From contig CP126193.1 in the NCBI GenBank assembly GCA_030272155.1, positions 7,626,001 to 7,690,000 on the forward strand: DNA of 64,000 bases, in the 5' to 3' direction. The notes beneath the pieces were generated by a model. The model saw only the letters and a program-made list of their open reading frames with translations. It was not told the DNA's origin and ran no database searches. Source of the DNA: Tetradesmus obliquus. Lineage: Eukaryota > Chlorophyta > Chlorophyceae > Sphaeropleales > Scenedesmaceae. The stretch's first letter is position 1; each line of letters starts with the position of its first letter. The position numbers and the translations under genes were made by a program. Shown piece after piece: positions 34,448-47,000 of the stretch.

Positions 34448-36398
34448 TGCTAAACAGCAGCAGTGGCAGCAGCAGTGGCGGCAGTGGTGGCGGCGGCAGC
34501 AGCTGACTAGCCGCACCACTGGCGGCGGCAATGCTTGTTACTGGTACTTGGATAGATGAAAAAGATCTGGTTCAGGCAGCAACATCCAACCCGACTCAAA
34601 GCTGTTGCAGCCATGTATGAAGGGTGTGAGGACCACTGCATCCGCCGGCCGCCACACTGCTTAAAACTTGTGCCCACCAGTCCAGCATCTTTGGCCTTGG
34701 CCGCTAGCTTCCTCATTTTGTAGCTATCTGGCTGGCTAGACAGTGCCTCTCAGTGCTGTGTGCTCAGCTGCGTTGTGCTGTTGCGTGGCGTGCAGGTATC
34801 AGCAGGACCGCACCACGTTTGAGTGGTACCGCAGCTACGAATCCCTGCAGCCTGTGCTATCCAAGTGAGCGAGCATGGCTTTGCAGCCACCATGCAGCGC
34901 TGGCATCAGCTGCAGCAGGCGCCACCTCTGCTGCTAATAGTTGCAGCACAGGCCAGGTTCAGGTGTAGCAAGGTAGCAAGGTAGCAGTGTGGCAGCGCTG
35001 CACCTACTGGCACATCACGATGTTGACAGCTGCGCTAGTTAGGCTGTAGCAGCTGCACTGCAGATGGCTGCAGGTGGCTACTCTGCCTTACGCTGCATCT
35101 TAGGTTGTTTGGTGTCGCCCGCCTGTGTGCATGCTTAAAGGGAGAGTTTTCATTTTACAACATGTAAGCAGGGCTGCTGTGTTACTTGTGGGCAAATACT
35201 CAAAGAGGCAACAGCCATGTGCGGCCCCTGCAGCTGCTGTTGCTGCTGCAGCTCCTAGCACTGCAGCCTTTGATTGCAGCTGCTGTATACAGTGCAAGCA
35301 TGACTCGCCCCTGCTGCAACTGAGCTGCTATCCGTGTTTCAAACCGTTTTCAAACCGCTGTTAAACCTCCGCAGGCACCTCCCAAAAGACGGCCACCTGC
35401 TGCAGCTGGGCGTCGGCACCTCCCGGCTGCAAGTTGACATGGCAGATGACGGTTATAACAAAATAACAAGCATCGACTACAGCCCAGTCGCCATCCAGCG
35501 CCTGCAGGATCTTTATCCAGGCTACAGCCAGCAGCTATCATATGCTGCAGCAGATGCCCGGAGCATGCCGCAGTACCCCGATGCAGGGTATGCTGGGATT
35601 TTGGATAAGGGTACACTGGATGCGCTGCTGTGTGGTGATACAGAAGCTGCGGATGCTGCTGCTCTGCTGGGGGAGGTGTGGCGGCTGCTACAGCCGGGCG
35701 CTGCATACGTTATGATCACATCAGGTGAGGCGTGCCAGGGCTGCTGACAGTGATGGGGTGCTCAACTGAACGGAACAACTGCTTGTTTGGGAGCCTGGTG
35801 CTGAGCCAGACGACTGCTTGGTCTGGGTCAGCTGCAGCGTTCTGTCAAGTCATTGTTGTAGCTGAAGCAGGCTTGGACTGCGCACGTCATGATGACTTTG
35901 CGTGAGCACTGCCAGGGCTGCTGGCAAGAGGTTTGCAACCGAGACAAATGCCGAGTTACAATCCAGTGCAGCAGGCAAGATGATAGAGCTGGCTTCAAGA
36001 GCTGTATGGCTGTGCCATGCACTCAACATGCACCACTGATTGTGTTGCCACGCCTGTGTTGTGCTGCAGCTGCGCCCAAGTCGCGCCTCAAGTACCTGCA
36101 GACGCCAGCCACCCCCTGGCAGCAGCTGCTGGTGTACGAGGTGGGACAGCAGGGCGCGCTTGCGGGGCCTTACGACTGCTGCAGCAGCAGCACTGGCAGT
36201 GGTGGTGAAAGTGCAGCAGCAGCAGGTTGCAGCAGCAGTATGCCAGCTGCTGGTAGCAGTGAAGGCACCCTTCAAGGTTCAGCAGCAGCAGCAACGGCAG
36301 CGGCGGATAGCAACAGCAGCAGTGGCGGAGGGTTGCAGGAGGCGCTGCAGCTGCCGCAAATGGCATACTCGCACCTGGTGTACGTGTGCTGCAAGTAG
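33961..36398 (+). CDS. METTL13/EEF1AKMT4-like SAM-dependent methyltransferase
   Basis: Exons 33961-34110, 34360-34388, 34796-34864, 35375-35724 and 36070-36398 join in phase to 308 residues. Class I Rossmann features are in order: FWDRSYWDTRYQQDRTTFEW entry segment, SAM-binding motif I variant LLQLGVGTSRLQVDM, ITSIDYSPVAIQRLQ (motif II acidic residue Asp), and ILDKGTLDALLCGD, the family hallmark DKGTLDAL. The last exon begins AAPKSRLKYL and ends in a hydrophobic strand SHLVYVCC. Relatives methylate lysines of translation factors such as eEF1A; that substrate is inference here. Motif I has Val where many relatives have Cys or Gly (GVGTS). Exon 5 contains a Gly/Ser/Ala-rich insert of about 55 residues. 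The first 33 residues are basic and could be a presequence, or translation may begin at the second Met (34060). The second exon is only 29 nt. Confidence 0.85.
35878..35932 (+). repeat. Copy of the 3' edge of a methyltransferase exon
   Basis: The end of exon 35375-35724 and its donor (CTGCATACGTTATGATCACA, then TCAGGTGAGG...GCCAGGGCTGCTG) recur about 160 bp downstream in a diverged form (CTGCGCACGTCATGATGACT, then GTGAGCACTGCCAGGGCTGCTG). Confidence 0.65.
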
Positions 36399-36420
36399 CA
36401 TGCGTGCGGCTGTGCCGATA

Positions 36421-36425
36421 TGTAA
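36421..36425 (+). terminator. TGTAA poly(A) motif of the methyltransferase gene
   Basis: TGTAA lies 23 nt after the TAG stop, in the position expected for the chlorophyte polyadenylation signal. Confidence 0.55.
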
Positions 36426-37145
36426 ATACGTGGTCAGGATCTGAGAATGGCTTTGTTTGAACCACTTGGCTGCTGGGAGCCCCCCCCTGCCATTGCAACG
36501 GCAGGCAGCAGCCGATGGCTGCTGTTTCTGCGACGAACAGCTCGCTGACCAATCAGCTCGTGAGCGTTTCTCATCGGCATTCCCGTCCGCTGCACAGATG
36601 CAGCTGACCAGCGAAATCTAGACTGGCTACTAATAGCCTGCCTTTTGTAAACAGCAGTCGAAGGCACCCAGGTATAGGATGCCAGCGTGTGGTCCGTCAG
36701 TGAAATTACAACGTGCTGGTAACGAAAACCAGGTAAAGGTCACAGGAAAAAGAGCAGAGGCTCACAATATACCCACTGGCGTCAGCCAGGCAGCGCTCAC
36801 GCTTGCACACTGTAGGTAGGCTACCTGCCAGACTCGACCACCTCAGCAGCCAGCAGCTGCAGAGGAAGCAAAGCACTTGCTTACATAACAACCCGCTGGC
36901 CTCAACCAGGGAGCCCTCACTCTCAAACTTTGAATGCATGAGTGACGGTTAAGGTTACAGAGGAGAGAGCTCACTCATGACACACTCGCTGGCCTCAACC
37001 AGGCAGCGCTCGCTGACGCATCTACCTGCCAGCTTCAACCACCTCAGCGCCAGCAGCTGCAGAGGAAGCAAAGCACTTGGCTACATACCAACCCGCTGGC
37101 ATCAACTAGGGAGCGGTCACTGTCCCAAATGCATGAGTGACGCAT
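36426..37145. other. Convergent 3' region with copies of the helicase gene end
   Basis: Two genes converge here. The last ~40 bp of the helicase coding region with its stop (TACCTGCCAGC, then TCAACCACCTCAGC) recur at about 37021-37062 and 36828-36862. Each copy is followed by a shared block (AGAGGAAGCAAAGCACTTG...ACCCGCTGG). TTACA (minus-strand TGTAA) occurs at about 36891 and 36955. Confidence 0.7.
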
Positions 37146-40100
37146 CTACCTGCCAGCCTCAACCACCTCAGCCGCCAGCAGCTGCTGCACCAACCCCATC
37201 ACAGCCATCGACTCCCGCCCCAGCAGCCCATGCCCCTGCTGCTGCTGCTGCCGGCCGCTGCCGCCGCCGGCACTAACTGCCACAGTTGCCGCCAGCACTT
37301 GTTCCAGCGCCTGCCGCAGCCTCTTTATCAGCACTGCTGTTGCAGCAGGCACCCTGATCTGCAGCCAGCCATCAAGCAGCACAGTGCCTGCCTCGTGCTG
37401 CACAGTAAAAGCGGATCCGCCCAGCAGCAGCAGCGCCAGAGGGCTGGCCACAGACAGCTCGCGCAGGAAGACCTGCAGCGGCAGCAGCAGCAGCAGCAGC
37501 AGCACAGCTTAGCGCTACTAGCAGGCAGGAGCTCACCACATCCATGGGAGTAGGCAGCAGAGCCAAAATATGTGCACGCAGATACTGCGGCATGTCCAAC
37601 ACCGCTGGTAGTTTGCTGCGGCAGTCGCCTCTAATGGCTGTTCAGCGCAGCTGCTCACCGAAAGACATGCAGTGCAGTGGTCATACACGTCATGTGCACT
37701 ATTGCCTCGCCGTGGTTGCTCACTCGCGTGGTCTTGGTCTTCTCCTGGTACACTACGTGTGGCTGCTGCAGCTGGCCCGCAGTGAGCTCATGCAGCACGC
37801 TGCTGGGGTGCATGAACACCTGGCAGCAGCAGCAGCAGCAGCAGCGGTGGCAGCAGCAGTGTTAGAACCCCAAGCAGCGCCCCAGCCCGCAACACGGCAG
37901 CAGCAGCATGCATGCGGCCGCCTCTATTGTTGAAGCACGCTGCTGACTTGGCCGTCAGAAGACGTGCCACTTTGAGAACCCTCGGTGATCCGCCTGTCGC
38001 TTTGCAGGGCGCATCTGCAGTAAGCATCAGTCCACAACCCTCGTTTGAATCTACTGCAATATCCTTTCGATGGCACCCGCATCTGCTCACCGTCTGCCCT
38101 CTGCCATCCAGCCAGCCCGGACGGCTCTCCGCGCCCGCCGCCACCATCACCGCAACATGCGGCACCAGCGCTGCCACCAGCGCAGCCTTGACAACCTCAG
38201 GTTTTCCTGCAAACCTATTTGCAGGGTGACCCGCATCGTCCGCCCAGCAGCTCCACTTGCTGCTGCTGCTGCCGGGCTTGCCGTGCTGCTGCTGCTGCTG
38301 CTGCTGCTGCTGGGGTGTGAGCTGCGGCAGCAGGTGGGCCTCCTGCAGCAGCGAAGCAAACTGCCGGCGCAGCTCCAGCATGGCATCGAGCGCTTGCTGG
38401 GACAACATGTGGCGCCGCGCGACCTGCGAGATGTTTGGTATGCAGCACGGCATGATGTTGATCGGCAGCAACGAGAGGGTACGTAGCTTTAGCATGGCGT
38501 CTAGGGCTTGTTGGGACAGCATGTGGCGTCGCGCAATCTGCGAAGCATTGAAACGGCAGCGTGGCATGATGTTGATCGGCAGCAACGAGAGGGTATGCAG
38601 CTCAAGCATGGCATCAAGGGCTTGATGGGACGGCATGTGGCGCCGCGTGACCTGCAAGAGTTTAGCGTGGCATGCTTTTCATCGGCAGCAACGAGAGGGT
38701 ACGTAGCTTTAGCATGGCGTGTACGGCTTCTTGGGACAGCATGTGGCGCCGCACAACCTGCGAGAGGTTTTCTCGGCAGCGTGGCATGCTGTTCAGTGGC
38801 GGCAAACACAGTTCCCGCAGGGCGTCCAGAGCCTGCTGAGACAGCCGCCATGCACACCGCGCGCGGCCTAGATGACATAGCTGGCACGGAATATCTGTTA
38901 TAACAATGTTCATGGAGGTGCTGGCACACCATATGGAAGCATACCAAGCTGCAAAAGCCGTGAGGCCGGTGGGCACTGGGCGCCCGGCCGTTGAGTATGT
39001 CAGCTGCCACTCATGTGACTGAACCAATCAATGTAAGCGGTGTTTCGCTGTGTGCTCACCGCTCCAGCAGCGCGCTCCCCTGCTGCCGCTCCCGTGAGCC
39101 GCCACATCTCGCATGCACAGGAACCGCACCCACTCCCCAAACAAACACAAGTGTCAACAGGCTGCTTTGAACACTCACCGCCCCAGCAGCGCGCTCTCCT
39201 GCTGCCGCTCCCGTGAGCCGCCATTTCTTAAATGCACAGGAGCCACACCCACTCCCCAAACAAACACACAAGTGTCAACAGGCTGTTTGTAACACTCACC
39301 GCCCCAGCAGCGCGCTCCCCTGCTGCCGCTCCCGTGAGCCGCCATTTCTTAATTGCACAGGAGCCACACCCACTCCCCAAACAAACACACAAGTGTCAAC
39401 AGGCTGTTTGTAACACTCACCGCCCCAGCAGCGCGCTCGCCTGCTGCCGCTCCCGTCAGCCGCCACATCTCAAAGGCAGCCACCAGCAGCAGATGATCCG
39501 ACTGCTGCCCTGCCGCCAGCCCAGCAGCAGCAACAGCAGCAGGCGGCAGCGGCTTACCCCCGACAGCAGCATCACCTAGCATCCCTTGCAGTGCTGCTGA
39601 CACGCCGCTGGCTGCTGGCGTGCCTGCTGCTGCTGCTGCTGTGGGTGCGGCGGCGGGTGCTGCGAATGCGCGGCGGATGCGTTCCAGCTCGTCTTGCTTT
39701 TCCAGAGGGGCGCTGAAAGGAGACTTGTGGCTGAAGGCAGCAGCGATGGTCTGGCAGCAGAGGAGCATACCAGGGTTTGAGTGGAGGAGGAGCGCAGAGC
39801 AGAGCAGGGCAGCATGGAGGAGGAGGAGTGCAGAGGAGGAGGAGGAGTGCAGAGCAGAGCAGGGCAGCATGGAGTGAGCAGCATGTGCACAGCAGAAGGC
39901 AAAGTCATGCAAGCAGCAAAGCCAGCACAGCCATGGGTGCGCAGGGTGCCGCCTCACGCTATGTGGTGCCTACTTACCCCAGCAATCAATTTTGCGCTGC
40001 GCAGCAGCCACTTGAAAAGATTGCCTGCTTCTACTGCTGTCGTGCCGGCGAACATGCTGTACGAGAACCTCTTCTTTCTTTTTGAAATGATCCCATGAGG

Positions 40101-43100
40101 CATCAACACAAGGCACAACAAACACCCACAGCCGCTCACCAGTGCGGGCGCCAGGCAGCCCAGCGCTGCCCCCATCACCAGCAGCTTGCCTAGGCGCGGC
40201 TCCATCGGCGGCGCCATGCAACATGTGCCTACCACCCCCAGCAATCAACTTTCCAGGCTGCGCAGCGGCCACTTCAAAGCTTGCCGGCTGCTACTGCTGT
40301 CATGCCAGTGAACATGATGTGCCAGAAACCAAAGACTTGCCAACAACAAACACCCACAGCCGCTCACCAGTGCAGGTGCCAGGCAGCCTAATGCTGCCCC
40401 CATCACCAGCAGCTTGCCTAGGCGAGGCTCCATGGGCAGCACCGCAAGCAGCCGCCCCAGCGGCGTCAACACCTCAACTCCCCCCGCTGCTGCTGCTGCT
40501 GCTGCTGCTGCTCGGTGCGACTCCTCATCACCGTCATCCCAGCCCCTTGCTGCTGCTGCTGCTGGGCCGGCATAGCTTGCCATGGCTAGCTCTGAGGGGC
40601 TCTCATTTGCTGCTGCTGCTGCTGCTGCTGCTGACGCTGAGTCAGCGCTTGCAGGAAGTACGGTGAGTGCCCCGACTTCCTGCAAGGCGGTGAGTGCTGC
40701 CTCCACTGCCTTGGCCGGCGGGGGCTGGATGAGGCAGCGCAGGAAGGACGCTGCAGGGCCCAGCCCTAGCAGGTGGATCTGATGAGGCAGGGCAGTAGCA
40801 GGTGCAGCGCATGCAGTGCGTCAGCAGGAAGCTACAGAGTTCAGGAGCTGCAGGGCCCAGCCCTAGCAGGTGGATCTGATGAGGCAGAGCAGCAGCGGGT
40901 GCAGCAGCAGGTGCAGCACGTGCAGTGCGTCAGAGAGGAGAAGCTATGGAGTTTAGATGCTGCAGCGGGCAGGCCCAGAAGGTGGATCTGTGGAGGCAAG
41001 CCGCAGCAGCAGCAGGTGCAGCAGGTTGGAGGGTACACAGTTCTCAGCAGGGAATATTGGTCTGTCCGCACACAGCGACAGCGCAGCACAGCAGCTGTGA
41101 TGAGCTGTACTTGGTTCGAGATGTACTGCCTGTAGCTGACCTTGTTAATCTCCTGTGTTGCTTTGCGTTTTAAACCACTGCCACCTGTCGCAGCCCACCT
41201 GCAGCACCAGCTCCTCCAGAGGCACCCTCGCCACCTCAGGCACACCTTACTGCATCTCATTAGACATGTTCTGCTATGTTATGATGCATTTCAAACCACT
41301 GCCAGCTGTCACAACCCACCTGCAGCACCAGCTCCTCCAGAGGCACCCTGGCCACCTCAGGTACAGCATACTGCCTCATGCTGTGCTCAAAGCGCTGCCG
41401 CGTGTAGCAGCAGAAGCAGCTGCCTGCCCGCACACGGCCTGCACGGCCGCGGCGCTGCAGTGCTGCTGCCTTGCTGACCCAATCTTCCACCAGCAGTGAC
41501 ATCCTGCAGGAAGGGAAAGCAGCAGCAACGGTGACAGGTGGAGGAGCAGAGGCAGAAGCTACGATGATGTCAACATGTTGCAGTAATGAGTAAGCGGAGA
41601 GATGTATTAGAGGAGCGTAGGTGTGGCGCCAGAATTGCTGCAATGCTGTTGCCTGCTGACCCATTCTTCTATCAGCAGTGAAATACTGCAGGTCGAAATG
41701 CAACAGGGACGCATGAAGAGGCGGCGGCGTAGCGCGGGCATGATAACGGAGGACAGCAGCAAAGGCATTTGTAGCAGTGCTGGCATGCCCTGCACGCACA
41801 CCAAAGCGTTCAGATAAGCACACCCTCGTTCCCCACCACCACTCAGCAAGCATTACCACGCGGAGGCGCTTAATCACCACACATATAGCTGCGCCACGCA
41901 CCGCTTGTGCACATCAAAGCGCCGCTCCTTGTGCCGGCCGCCGTCATTTACCACAACCACGTCCTCAAGCGTCACACTACCAGCATTCTGAAAAAGACAC
42001 CCCAGCCAAACGTTGCTGAGGCGCCTTTTGCGCAGTTTGTGTGCGCTGAGGCACCTTTTGCAAGCAAAGAAACATCAGCTACATGCTGCGGCAAGCTCTG
42101 TAACCGTAACATCGCATGACTGCCAGGCCCCGTACCGCTTGTGCGCATCAAAGCGCCGCTCCTTGTGCCGCCCGCCGTCAATGACCACCACCACGTCCTC
42201 AAGCGTCACACTCGTCTCCGCAATGTTTGTGGCCAGCACGATCTTGCGTGTGCCGGCTGGCGGCACCTTAAAGGCTGCGCGCTGCTGGTCTGCGCTGATG
42301 GCAGAGTGCAGCGGCAGCAGCCAGTGGCGGCCGCGGCTGTACCTGCATACACACGCACCAGAGTTGCATTGCCAAAACACAATTTGAAACAGGTCAGCTA
42401 GGAATGAAGTGTAGAGCAAGGCAAGCAGCGGCAGCAGCCAGAGGCGGCCGCAGCTGTACTGTGCGTGCAACAAAGCAGGCACAGCAAGGCGAGCAGAGGC
42501 TGCAGCAGCCAAGGTAGCGCTGCTTGAGCTGTGGCTAGCATAGCAGTCTCACATAGACGCGTGATCTCAATATTTTGTGCTCGACACGTCCCATTGATAG
42601 CCTGCCCACTGCACAAGCAACTGAACACACAAAACAGGACTAGCACCTACTTGCTGCTGCTGCCCAGGCTCTCCTTTATACTACAAGCAGCAACACGCAA
42701 ACCAAGAACCAAAACAAAGCAACCAAAAATAGCATAGCAAAACGCCGCGCACCTGCTGCTGCTGCCGAGGCGCTCTATGAGCGCAGATATCTCGCCCATG
42801 CCAGGCAGGAACACCAGGATGGCCCCAGGCAGCGGCGTCTGCTCATCTGCCCAGCTGATTAGCTCCTCCACAAAATCCAGATCCAGCACATCCTCATTCA
42901 GCCTCGCCAGATTCTTGCGCACATTCGCAGGGTACTCCGCATAAACCTCGGGATCGTAATTGGGGTTCAGAGCCGAGGTTTGGAGCGCCTCCTCGTCGCC
43001 CCAGCCCGCGTTGAGTAGTGCGGCGCGGCCCGCGTCGCCGCGCGCGGATGCTTTGCGCTTGGCGGCGGCCGAGGAGGCGGCGGCGGAGCCGGCACGTATT

Positions 43101-43683
43101 GCGGCGCGCGCGTCTGGCGCGAGCACGTACCTGCGGGTGCAGCGTATACGTGTGTTGCGCACCGTGGTGTGGGTGAATGATAGAATTGAATGGAAGAATG
43201 AAAACAACGAGAGAATAAATTTATTATTATAGTTATTTTAGAATCGCGGCATTAGGAGATAAACTTCAATTAAGAGGATGTCGGCATGTCGAGTCCGCTA
43301 CACAGACATGCAGATACACGTAACACACAGCAGCACAGCATTGCCAAACAATTGGTTGCTGAACCTTGCATAAGGCCTGTCGCACCTGGTCTCCCCGTAG
43401 CAGTCCTCCAGATATCGCAGGGACACCGGAAACGTGCAGCCTGCTCGACCCAAACACTTCAATGTCAATCCTTCAAACCCAAACCCTGCTTGCTGGAACC
43501 TCGACCCCACAGCGCACCTGGTTTCCGCGTAGCAGTCCTCAAGGTATCGCACAGACACAGGAAAGGTGCGCCCCGCGCAGCTCAGCACCGGGCAGCCCCA
43601 ATAGTAGGCACTGTAGATATTCGCATCCAGCGTCGCTGACATCAGCACCACCTTCAACCGCTGCGGCACCTGACCCCCACCCT

Positions 43684-43722
<39 letters not shown>

Positions 43723-43889
43723 GGTTGCCGAGGGTGTTGCCGGCAGCATCTGCTGCTGCGTTGCGTGCCGCAGCAATGCGCTGCAGCAGCGCCATCAGCA
43801 CGTCCCCCTGCAGGCTGCGCTCATGCACCTCATCCACGAGCACGTGGCTGACGCCAGACAGAAGTGGGTCGGAGGCCAGCCTGAATATG

Positions 43890-43940
<51 letters not shown>

Positions 43941-44065
43941 GCAGGGCCATCAGCACCTCATCAACGAGCACGTGGCTGACGCCAGACAGCAGCGGGTCGG
44001 AGGCCAGCCTGCGGCAGCGACAGAATGCAATTGACATTCGTGATGTTTGGTGCTGTGGTGTCTTA

Positions 44066-44096
<31 letters not shown>

Positions 44097-47000
44097 CAGC
44101 AGCGCACCCCAACAGCAGCGGGTGAAAGGCCAGCCTGCCGCGGCAGCAGCATGCACACAATGAAGCTGCAGTCGAATGTAGCAAGGGCTCCTGCAGCCGT
44201 CGTGAAAAGGTTGCACAGCTGAGCTACTTCTGCAACACGTGCGTTTCACGGCAGAGCTTTGCGTGCCAGCCTGCACAGAAACACAGAGCCCTGGTTGTGC
44301 TGCTTGTGCTCCGTCGGTGACTGCGAGGCTCCCAGCAACGTGCATGCAGCTGCAGCTGCTGGCACACATGCGCATGTGTATGATCATGCGCAGTGTATTG
44401 TTTCAAAAGGTAATGCCCATTCATGTTAGCCGCCTGCATGCAGCTCATTGAACACCACATGCAGACCACGCTGACACAGCATGCAGCCATACCGGGGTCG
44501 CTTTCTGTGCCCTGCTGCTGCGTAGCAGGGTGCAGTGTGTAGAGAACAGCGCTTACATGCTGCTGGCCACCAGACAGCACATGCACAGCACATATGCACA
44601 CGCAGAGCATGCAGCTTGACACCTGCGAAGCAGAATGCCGGTGGCGCAGAACAGCAGCTGTGTGCTGCTAGTAATCAAACACCACATGCACAGCGCATGC
44701 TCGCACACACACAGCAGGGGTGCGGAGACCATACTGCAACCATGCTGCACCTGCGCAGCATTATGCCGCTGGTGCAGAATTGCGTGCTTCTAGTCATAAA
44801 AAACCGCATGCACAGAGGGCACAGAGACAACACTGGAGCGTGACTCACCTGCGCAGCAGTATGCCGGTGGTACAGAACAGCAGCTGCGTGTTGTTGTTCA
44901 TGGCGGCGTCCAGCCGTACATGGTAGCCCACGCTGGAGCCGGGAGCGCCGGGGCCACCTGCGGCACATGAAAGTGTTATGTTATGTTACGTTGTGTTACA
45001 ATGTGTTACGTTGTGTCAGCAGCGCCGGGGCCACCTGCGGCACACCAGACAACAAGTGAGACAAGTCGCGGCGGCAGTACATGTAGGCAGGCGGCCCTGG
45101 TGCATACATGTAGGCGGTACATATAGGCAGTACACGTAGGCAATACTGGAGCTTGGAAAACAGCAAAAGGGCTCACCCGCCTCCCCGCGTTCTGCCGCCA
45201 CCCTGTCAGCCACACTGATGGCAGCACAAACCAAACCAACATGTCACGACACCATCAACAGCAGCAGCAGCAGCAGCCTCACCTGCCTCTCCCCGCTCAA
45301 CCGCCACCCTGTCAGCCACACTGATGGCAGCACACGTCAATGACAAACACACGCAGGCCTGACGGAAAGACATCAACGGCTGTAAGAACCACAGCAGCAG
45401 CAGACTCACCTGCCTCCCCTCGTTCCACTGCCACCCTATCAGCCACGCTGATGGCTGCACAACCTGCATTGATTCAACTGAATGACCTGAAGCAGCTGCT
45501 TGAAGCTTCAACAAATCATTGAAAAGGCTTACCCGCCTCCCCTCGTTCCACCGCCACCCTGTCAGCCACGCTGATGGCAGCGATACGGCGTGGCTGCGTG
45601 ACGATGATGCTGCAGGAGCTGCCTGCGCCTGACAGCACCGCGTCCTCCAGCAGAAACTGGGGCACCTGCGGCAGCAGCAGCAGCAGGGTGTGGCGGCAGC
45701 AGCAGCAGGGTTTGACGGAAGCAGAAGCAGCACAGAAGGTCACTGGGCACTTGTGCAGTACCAGCAACAGAAGCAGCAGCAGCAGCATCGCCGTGCCGTG
45801 TTTCCTGACGATGCCGAGGGCAGTGAACGTTGACTTTTACTGCTGGCAGGTGGCCCCGCACCCACCTGTGTGGTCTTGCCGCTGCCTGTCTCTCCAGTGA
45901 TCACAACAGCGTCACTGCCAGCCAGCGCATCACTGATCTGGCCAGTTATGCATCTACTAGTTGTGATAGTATCACTCCACCAGCTGGCGGGCGCCTGCGT
46001 ATTGGAGCACAACATGCAGGCGCCTTTCCGCCCCCACCTGTGTGGTCTTGCCGCTGCCCGTCTCTCCGCTGATCACAACAGCATCGCTGCCAGCCAGCGC
46101 ATCGCTGATCTGGCCCCGCAGCTGCGCCATGGGCAGCTTGGCGCGCTGAGCCTGCATGGCGGCTCCTTCAGGGCTGCTGCGCCTGCAAACAAACAACAGC
46201 AGCAGGCAGGCCATGCGACCTGAGGTAGAACACACGTGGCCTGGCAAGACGCGCCATGGGCAGCTTGGCGCGCTGCGCCTGACTTTCTCCTGTGACTTGA
46301 GATCAACGGAAGAAGGGATGCTTTGGCGTGTTTCAAGCAGCTGCACTGCAGCGGACACATAGCACCGGTTCAGAACCGGGCACGGCTGCTTGGCGTGCAT
46401 ATTCACAGTTGCTTAACCCCCTATGCCTCAAGCCTATGTTTTCAGCTAATTGGTGCTCAGCCAGAGCTGGTTTGCAACTAGCACAGTACCAAACAGGGTT
46501 GCTTGGGGTGTAGTGCCTCATTGCTTATGCTGGTCTGTTCTGCAGGCATGCAGGCACTCACCAATCCAGCAGCTGCCGCCGCAGCTGCTCGTTCCTCCTG
46601 GCAGCCGCCGCCTGCTGCTGCCGCTGCTGCCGCTGCTGTTGTTGCTGCTGCTGCTGCTGTGCCGCCTGCTGCTCTGCTGCTGCTGCTGCTGCTGCTGCTG
46701 CCGCCTTGTCAGCAGCAGCAGCCTGCTCCTCATCAAGTCCTGCAGCCAGCAGCCACTCTTCTGCCTCTTCCCCGTGTGTCACTAGCTCCCCTTCTGCTGA
46801 CTCAGCATCATCTGACTCAGCTTCTGACTCAGCATCTGCTGCTGCTGCTGCTGCTGTTGCAGGGTTTGGATCATCTGCAAAGGCGGCATCTGCCTGGCCG
46901 CTTGACAGGTCAGCGCTGGCATCTGCCTGTGCACCCTGCTGTTGCTGCTGCTGCTGCTGCTGCTCGACCAGCAGCGACCTGCAATGCGTATGCATTCAAC

